A DNA stretch of 9,471 bases. It comes from CAYMJK01 sp043101635. Its GTDB lineage: Bacteria > Planctomycetota > Phycisphaerae > Phycisphaerales > UBA1924. The stretch is taken from positions 1-9,471 of the forward strand of contig JBICIE010000153.1 in the NCBI GenBank assembly GCA_043101635.1, in the 5' to 3' direction. Shown piece after piece: positions 5,906-9,471 of this stretch; within the stretch, counting starts at the first letter, position 1; each line of letters opens with the position of its first letter. The position numbers and the translations under genes were made by a program. The notes below the pieces were generated by a model. The model had not been told where the DNA came from, did not search any database, and saw only the letters and a program-made list of their open reading frames with translations.

Positions 5906-6711
5906 CACCTCAGGACTCGTCGCGGGTCGTCGCCCTCGTGGCATTCTCAATCGCCGGCGGCGCCGTGATTGGCGCTACGGCGGCAACCAGTATCACACCG
6001 ATTGGTCTCGTCTTTGGGCTGGCATTCGGCGCGATCGTCGGATGCATGGTCTCTCCCATCATCGTTATCACGCTGTTCCGCAAGCATCTCGGATTCGCCA
6101 TACCGGCCGTGTTGGTCCCTGCGGTCATCGTCGCGCTGATCGCGGGTCAAGCAACGAACATAGTGGTCACGTTGCTGTCCGTCGTTGTGTTCTGTGCGGT
6201 GGCGGCTGCCTCGTACCTTGCGTTGCCGCACGCGCAGCGAGGGGGGCCGCACGACTGCCTGGAGTGTGGCTACGACATCACTGGCTTGAGCCGCTGCCCG
6301 GAGTGCGGCTACCAGGCCGGTTCATCCAGTTGGAAGTCGCTGCCCAGAGCCCCAAGAGTCGCGGGGGCCATCGTGATCGTGGTGATCGGGTTCGTAATCC
6401 CGTTGCTTCTGGCAAGCTACGCCGCGTACGAGCGGCACAGGCCCCGGTCAGCGGACGAGTGGATTGGCTTGCTCGGGAGCCATGATGTTCAGATGCAAGG
6501 GGAGGCGCGCCAGGCCCTGATCGAGCATGGGGCTGATCCGCTGATTCGTGCGCTCTCCCATTGGGACCCGACAGTCCGGCGCAACGCCGCGTTGGCGCTG
6601 GAGTCACTTGCAGACCCAGCAGCGCGTGAGGCGCTGGTGGCCGCCTTGGACGACTCTGATCCAGAAGTGCGCGACAGGGCGGCGGCTGCCCTTGAGGCGA
6701 TTGGGCCATGA
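5902..6711 (+). CDS. Polytopic membrane protein with internal zinc ribbon and HEAT-like repeats (operon gene 3)
   Basis: This is a 269-residue protein of unknown function. About four hydrophobic helices (roughly 9-30, 33-58, 64-82 and 86-107) are followed by a zinc ribbon with Cys119-x2-Cys122 (CLECGYDITGLSR) and Cys132-x2-Cys135 (CPECGYQ). Next come a further helix (about 153-172) and a soluble C-terminal domain. The last 85 residues carry HEAT/PBS-lyase-type repeats: GEARQALIEHGADPLIRALS, then DPTVRRNAALALESLADPAA and DPEVRDRAAAALEAIG (253-268), the repeating D-x-x-V-R-x-x-A-A-x-A-L pattern. Such repeats usually mediate protein-protein contact. It has more helices than its neighbours and is the only one with the ribbon between membrane segments. 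It starts at ATG 5902 inside the previous stop (ATGA) and ends overlapping the 31-residue frame (ATGA at 6708). Confidence 0.82.
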   Translation: MTPQDSSRVVALVAFSIAGGAVIGATAATSITPIGLVFGLAFGAIVGCMVSPIIVITLFRKHLGFAIPAVLVPAVIVALIAGQATNIVVTLLSVVVFCAVAAASYLALPHAQRGGPHDCLECGYDITGLSRCPECGYQAGSSSWKSLPRAPRVAGAIVIVVIGFVIPLLLASYAAYERHRPRSADEWIGLLGSHDVQMQGEARQALIEHGADPLIRALSHWDPTVRRNAALALESLADPAAREALVAALDDSDPEVRDRAAAALEAIGP

Positions 6712-6803
6712 GGGCGCCGGGCTTTCCGAAGTGCAATTACGACCTCGCCGGGCTTGACGGGCCGTGCCCGGAGTGCGGGGCCGTTTCGGGTAGAGTGTCC
6801 TGA
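6708..6803 (+). CDS. 31-residue zinc-ribbon-only reading frame, first cysteine lost
   Basis: The frame starts at ATG 6708, overlapping the previous stop as ATGA, and ends with TGA at 6801-6803, which shares its A with the next ATG. The product is essentially only a ribbon: GFPKCNYDLAGLDGPCPECG. The first knuckle has Phe where paralogues have the first Cys (FPKC against CPKC or CAKC; TTT against TGT is one base), leaving three ligands (Cys9, Cys20, Cys23). Its DNA at 6727-6783 matches the ribbon-coding end of gene 2 (5841-5897) at 50 of 57 positions. It could be a translated microprotein, a coupling leader for the next gene, or the 3' relic of a deleted paralogue. The relic reading seems most likely, yet both junctions keep exact coupling overlaps. 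Confidence 0.5.
   Translation: MRAPGFPKCNYDLAGLDGPCPECGAVSGRVS
6727..6783 (+). repeat. Copy of the ribbon-coding 3' end of operon gene 2
   Basis: Aligned without gaps to 5841-5897, 50 of 57 bases match by hand count. The match ends just before the C-terminal codons, where gene 2 reads CGAAR-stop and this copy runs on as CGAVSGRVS. It points to duplication within the operon. Confidence 0.75.
6791..6796 (+). promoter_or_regulatory. Possible internal -10 box before operon gene 5
   Basis: TAGAGT lies 6 bases before the ATG at 6803, the same leaderless-type spacing as at rmuC. It sits inside the coding frame of the 31-residue product, so chance or coding constraint could explain it. Confidence 0.25.
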
Positions 6804-7792
6804 TGGGCGCCGCATGGATCTGGACTCTTGGCCTGACGACGGCGGCGCTCGCCCTCGCCATCGCCGCTTGGGCGCTGCTGTGGGACCGTTCGCGCGGGCG
6901 CCTGCGGTGTCCGAAGTGCTGGTACGACCTGACGGGGAGTGAGGCCCCGGCTACCTGTCCTGAGTGCGGACGAGCCATCAGGAGTACCCGTCGCATGCGG
7001 CGAACGCGAAGGCGTTGGCGGGTCGCGATTCCGGCGATGTTCGTCGCTGGTATCGCCGGATGGGCAGCGCCAACATGGGCGACACGCGGATGGCTCGCGG
7101 TTGTGCCGGGCTGGGCGGTCGATGCCGCGATAGCGATGCTGTTTGCGGAAGCTGCCGATTCGGAGCTTGAGAGCTTCCTGCCGGGCGCCGGCGAGCCGAT
7201 CGACATTCCACCCCCTGACTCCTACTACACGCGCCAGGTTCCCCAATCTCCATGGCGGCGGCGGCTCCTCGCGTGGCGGCTGGCACAGGAATGGGAGGGC
7301 TTCGAGCAACTGCGGACGGCGGAGAGGCAGTTTCCGCCCGGCGTGTATACGGACGCACGTGGCGTCAGCCAGCGCTCCCACTATGTGCTGATGGTGGCCG
7401 AGCGCGTTGAGTGTGCCCCGCTCGTCCGCGCCGTCGGAAGTGTTGTCGCGAATGCGAAGACCACGGACGGCTCAAGAGGAATCGCGCTGCGCGTGCTGGA
7501 GTCTGGCGGCCCACACGCCGAGGCGGCGCTGCCGCTCGTCTGGCGCGCGGCGCCGGCGGTGGGCACGGGCCAGAGCATGCAGTTCATTGGCGCCGTCAAA
7601 GCGATCGACCCGGCGTACCAGAGGGCCGTCGGAGATGACGCCGCGCTTGCCGGCTGGTACAGACGAGTGCTGCGAAGACCAATGAGCAAGCCCCTTGCCA
7701 TGCAGTTCGCCCTCGCCGCCCGGAACGAGGGGACGCCGAAGTGCCAGGAGGTTGCTGAGCGCTTCTGGCAGCGTCTCGAGGCTGAGCGCTGA
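6803..7792 (+). CDS. Membrane protein with N-terminal zinc ribbon and large helical domain (operon gene 5)
   Basis: This is a 329-residue protein of unknown function, the largest of the set. An N-terminal helix (about 6-27) is followed at once by the ribbon: Cys36-x2-Cys39 (CPKCWYDLTG) and Cys52-x2-Cys55 (CPECGRAI). A very basic run (RSTRRMRRTRRRWR, 60-73) and a second hydrophobic helix (about 74-95) come next. The order of ribbon and second helix is therefore reversed relative to genes 1 and 2. The remaining 230 residues are soluble and mostly helical. From about 195 on they look like weak HEAT-type helix pairs (for example GSRGIALRVLESGGPHAEAALPLVWRAAP), too diverged for me to name. The start ATG 6803 shares its A with the preceding TGA. 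It is the last gene of the operon; hairpins and a 15-base triple repeat follow. Confidence 0.78.
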   Translation: MGAAWIWTLGLTTAALALAIAAWALLWDRSRGRLRCPKCWYDLTGSEAPATCPECGRAIRSTRRMRRTRRRWRVAIPAMFVAGIAGWAAPTWATRGWLAVVPGWAVDAAIAMLFAEAADSELESFLPGAGEPIDIPPPDSYYTRQVPQSPWRRRLLAWRLAQEWEGFEQLRTAERQFPPGVYTDARGVSQRSHYVLMVAERVECAPLVRAVGSVVANAKTTDGSRGIALRVLESGGPHAEAALPLVWRAAPAVGTGQSMQFIGAVKAIDPAYQRAVGDDAALAGWYRRVLRRPMSKPLAMQFALAARNEGTPKCQEVAERFWQRLEAER

Positions 7793-7829
7793 CCCCGGGC
7801 TTTGCTCGCTGCGCTCGCGGCGCCCGGGG
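7793..7829. terminator. GC-rich hairpin directly after operon gene 5
   Basis: CCCCGGGC (7793-7800) and GCCCGGGG (7822-7829) are perfectly complementary, with a 21-base loop that contains more GC-rich sequence. The stem begins at the first base after the stop codon. No T-run follows, so termination by this hairpin alone is uncertain. Confidence 0.4.
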
Positions 7830-7842
7830 CTATCTGCTGGTC

Positions 7843-7857
7843 GCCCGCTTCGCGGGC
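7843..7857. other. Tight 6-base hairpin GCCCGC-TTC-GCGGGC
   Basis: A perfect six-pair stem with a three-base loop, 13 bases after the previous hairpin. It may add to 3' end protection or pausing. Such short hairpins are common in GC-rich genomes, so its meaning is open. Confidence 0.4.
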
Positions 7858-7866
7858 TGCACGACA

Positions 7867-7911
7867 CAACGTCCATGCGCGCAACGTTCAAGCGTGCAAC
7901 ATCCACGCGCG
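7867..7911. repeat. Three tandem degenerate 15-base units
   Basis: CAACGTCCATGCGCG (7867-7881), CAACGTTCAAGCGTG (7882-7896) and CAACATCCACGCGCG (7897-7911) align without gaps as CAACrTyCAnGCGyG. The period is a multiple of three, so open frames cross the array on both strands, but none has other signs of being a gene. The array lies in the 231-base gap between the convergent operon and LOG-family gene. Confidence 0.75.
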
Positions 7912-7982
7912 CAGCGGCGAGATCTCGACTCGGGGTTTTTGGCGCGAGGGCCTTGCGTCATGGGCAAAGCGGAGGCGCATCG

Positions 7983-8006
7983 CACTGACGGCAGAGCCCG
8001 TCAGTG
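7983..8006. terminator. Nine-pair hairpin between convergent genes
   Basis: CACTGACGG (7983-7991) and CCGTCAGTG (7998-8006) pair perfectly around a 6-base loop. It sits 17 bases past the stop codon of the minus-strand LOG-family gene, in terminator position for that gene. Neither strand has a T-run after the stem, so it could be a weak terminator or an RNA-stabilising stem. Confidence 0.5.
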
Positions 8007-8020
8007 GCACGAAGCACGAA
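8007..8020. repeat. Tandem 7-base repeat GCACGAA x2
   Basis: Two perfect adjacent copies (8007-8013, 8014-8020), between the nine-pair hairpin and the minus-strand stop codon at 8024-8026. Confidence 0.65.
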
Positions 8021-8023
8021 GAG

Positions 8024-9145
8024 CTACCCGTCGGCGGGGTCGCAGTCGTTGATGCGGTCGATGAGGCGGCGGATGAGGCTGAAGCGGTTGCGGGTGTGGG
8101 TGAAGGCGATGCGCGGCAGTTCGAGGTGGTCGCGCTCTTCAGGATAGGCGGCGCACTGGCGGATGCGGCCCTTCTTGACGAGCACGGCGAAATCGTCGTT
8201 GAGGGCCTCGACATCTTCGTCGCGCAGGCGGCGGTTGAGGCGGATGACCAGGTCGTCGCGCACGTAGCGCGAGGAGTGGTAGTGGCGATAGAAGCGGATG
8301 ATGTGGTCGGCAGCGTCGCGCGGCGAGGTGGCGTGGTAGAACAGGCCGGGATCCTCGGGGCTGATGCAGGCGCGGGTGAGCAGCGACTGCCTGATGAAGC
8401 TGGTGAACTCGTCCCAGTAGGTTCCGCCTTCGCCTTCGAGGGTGACGATGGGGATCATGGAGGCCTTGCCCGTCTGCACGAGCGTCAGCGTCTCGAAGAC
8501 CTCGTCCATAGTGCCGAAGCCGCCGGGGAAGAGGACCACCGACTCGGCCTGGCTCAGGAACATCAGCTTGCGGGTGAAGAAGTAGCGGAAGTTGATGAGC
8601 TTGGAATCGCCCGCGATGACCTCGTTGGCGGTGGTTTCGAACGGCAGGCGAATCGCCACGCCGAAGCTGGCCTTGCGCCCGGGGCCCTCGTGGCCGGCCT
8701 TCATGATGCCATCGCCGGCGCCGGTGATGACCATCCAGCCGGCCTCGGCCATCATCCGGCTGAAGGCGACGGCGGCGATGTAGTCGGGGTGGCCCTCTGG
8801 GGTGCGGGCGGAGCCGAAGATGGTGACCTTGTGCGGGTCGGGGTACTGGCCGAAGACGCGGTAGGCGTAGCGCAGCTCCTTGATGGCCGCGGTCATGAGC
8901 TTGAGTTCGCCGGTGTCGCGCCCATCGGGGATGAGCTTGAGCGCGGTGACCATGAGGTCGCGGACGAGTCGGGCGTCGAAGGAGCCGGGCTCGCCCCCGA
9001 CGGCCTCGACCAGCCGCTCGACGGCGGCCTCGATATCCGGGTCGTCGGCCCGCTTCTGGGCGGGGCGTTCCGGCGGGGCGGCGCTTTCGTCGATGGGCGC
9101 GACGGAATCGGGCTCATCGAGCTGTTGACGGTGCGATTCGGACAT
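8024..9145 (-). CDS. LOG-family (TIGR00730-type) nucleotide-binding protein, long form
   Basis: This is a 373-residue protein from ATG 9145. A polar, acidic N-terminus of about 35 residues is followed by a helical segment, then the Rossmann-like LOG domain: KVTIFGSARTP (106-116), GWMVITGAGDGIMKAGHEG (136-154; the family usually has GGGxGIMEA here), FRYFFTRKLMFLSQAESVVLFPGGFGTMDEVFE (about 186-218) with the signature PGGFGTMDE (207-215). About 140 further residues follow. Many family members are phosphoribohydrolases that release free cytokinin base or cleave purine nucleoside 5'-monophosphates; older databases call them lysine decarboxylases. Short LOGs have about 190 residues, so this belongs to the extended group with extra N- and C-terminal parts, but it is shorter than PpnN (about 450). 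An in-frame start at 9184 is possible. A TAACGT lies 7 bases before the ATG. Confidence 0.9.
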   Translation of the reverse strand: MSESHRQQLDEPDSVAPIDESAAPPERPAQKRADDPDIEAAVERLVEAVGGEPGSFDARLVRDLMVTALKLIPDGRDTGELKLMTAAIKELRYAYRVFGQYPDPHKVTIFGSARTPEGHPDYIAAVAFSRMMAEAGWMVITGAGDGIMKAGHEGPGRKASFGVAIRLPFETTANEVIAGDSKLINFRYFFTRKLMFLSQAESVVLFPGGFGTMDEVFETLTLVQTGKASMIPIVTLEGEGGTYWDEFTSFIRQSLLTRACISPEDPGLFYHATSPRDAADHIIRFYRHYHSSRYVRDDLVIRLNRRLRDEDVEALNDDFAVLVKKGRIRQCAAYPEERDHLELPRIAFTHTRNRFSLIRRLIDRINDCDPADG

Positions 9146-9152
9146 GGGCGAG

Positions 9153-9158
9153 ACGTTA
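9153..9158 (-). promoter_or_regulatory. Possible -10 box, leaderless spacing, for the LOG-family gene
   Basis: Read on the minus strand this is TAACGT, ending 7 bases before the ATG at 9145, with no Shine-Dalgarno sequence between. It lies in the 38-base gap after the upstream gene. Confidence 0.35.
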
Positions 9159-9183
9159 GGCGACGGGGGAGGCCGGGAGTACA

Positions 9184-9471
9184 TCAGCTTCCAGATCGGC
9201 GATGGGCGGGGGCGGGTTCACCGACGGAGTGCTCGCGGAGCTGGCGCATGAGCCATTCCCGCTCGGTGAGGCCGCCCTGGAACTCGCGCAGAAGCTGCCT
9301 GATGGGGGCGGGGAGGCGGTCGCGCGGGGGCAGGTTGAGAGCCTCGGGGTTGTCGATGGTCCCGCCGACGAAGGCGGTAAAGAAGAGGTCGCGCACGCCG
9401 CGGAAGATCCGCTCGCCGCTGGCGCCGCCGCTGCGCGGGGCGCTGGTGGCGACAAGCTGGACAGCACCATC
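9184..9471 (-). CDS. C-terminal 95 residues of an unrecognised protein
   Basis: The frame enters from the right edge and stops with TGA at 9184-9186, 38 bases before the LOG-family start on the same strand. I do not recognise the protein. Readable parts are GERIFRGVRDLFFTAFVGGT, then IDNPEALNLPPRDRLPAPIRQLL and REFQGGLTEREWLMRQLREH, ending in a basic, polar tail. The mixed charge and normal residue balance favour this frame over the overlapping Ser/Pro/Ala-rich frame that ends at 9156. There is no membrane segment in the visible part. It may be co-transcribed with the LOG-family gene. Confidence 0.6.
   Translation of the reverse strand, partial: DGAVQLVATSAPRSGGASGERIFRGVRDLFFTAFVGGTIDNPEALNLPPRDRLPAPIRQLLREFQGGLTEREWLMRQLREHSVGEPAPAHRRSGS

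Noticed and set aside
7472..7906. Minus-strand frame beginning with a repeat-encoded peptide
   Set aside because: It only borrows its start from the 15-base repeat and then runs opposite operon gene 5, with no protein-like features.
7867..7911. CRISPR array
   Set aside because: The units are 15 bases, adjacent and degenerate, with no spacers and no cas genes.
7917..7940. Rho-independent terminator ending in five T
   Set aside because: The CGAGATCTCG palindrome leaves no loop, and the alternative stem has only four pairs before the T-run.
9156..9470. Minus-strand frame of 104 codons at the right edge
   Set aside because: Ser/Pro/Ala-rich; the frame ending at 9184 has normal residue balance, so this one is a shadow.

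Overview
The window looks like a chromosomal segment from a GC-rich planctomycete, most likely of the Phycisphaerae type. This is inference from two things: several genes carry the C-x2-C-x-YDL-x-G...CPECG zinc ribbon attached to membrane helices, which I remember as characteristic of that phylum, and the intergenic DNA has a repeat-rich texture. No rRNA, tRNA, CRISPR array, transposase or prophage gene is visible.

Region 1 (1-1624, minus strand) is a chaperonin locus read right to left: a degenerate response-regulator receiver protein (1121-1624), groES (711-1028), an unrecognised 78-residue protein (348-584) and the first 65 codons of groEL (1-195). groES and groEL are 515 bases apart instead of adjacent, and both spacers carry short tandem and inverted repeats.

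Region 2 (1827-4147, plus strand) is a two-gene unit: rmuC, then an alpha/beta-hydrolase-like lipoprotein overlapping it by 4 bases. In that protein the expected nucleophile serine appears to be glycine.

Region 3 (4240-7792) is the unusual part. One minus-strand gene (4240-4698) diverges from a tightly coupled plus-strand operon of five reading frames (4755-7792). Every product carries the same zinc ribbon, usually beside one or more membrane helices: two small proteins with the ribbon at the C-terminus, a 269-residue protein with an internal ribbon plus HEAT-like repeats, a 31-residue ribbon-only frame with one cysteine lost, and a 329-residue protein with an N-terminal ribbon and a large helical domain. 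Each start codon overlaps the previous stop. The set looks like a lineage-specific paralogue family of inner-membrane proteins with no function I can name.

Region 4 (8024-9471, minus strand) holds a long LOG-family (TIGR00730-type) nucleotide-binding protein and the C-terminal part of an unrecognised gene entering from the right edge.

Two patterns run through the window. First, seven gene ends that border intergenic DNA each have a short direct repeat (period 7-9 or 15) nearby, five of them within 10 bases of the stop codon; the repeats mostly differ in sequence, and no classical stem-plus-T-run terminator is seen. Second, four start codons lie 5-7 bases after a TANNNT hexamer, the spacing expected of leaderless transcripts.
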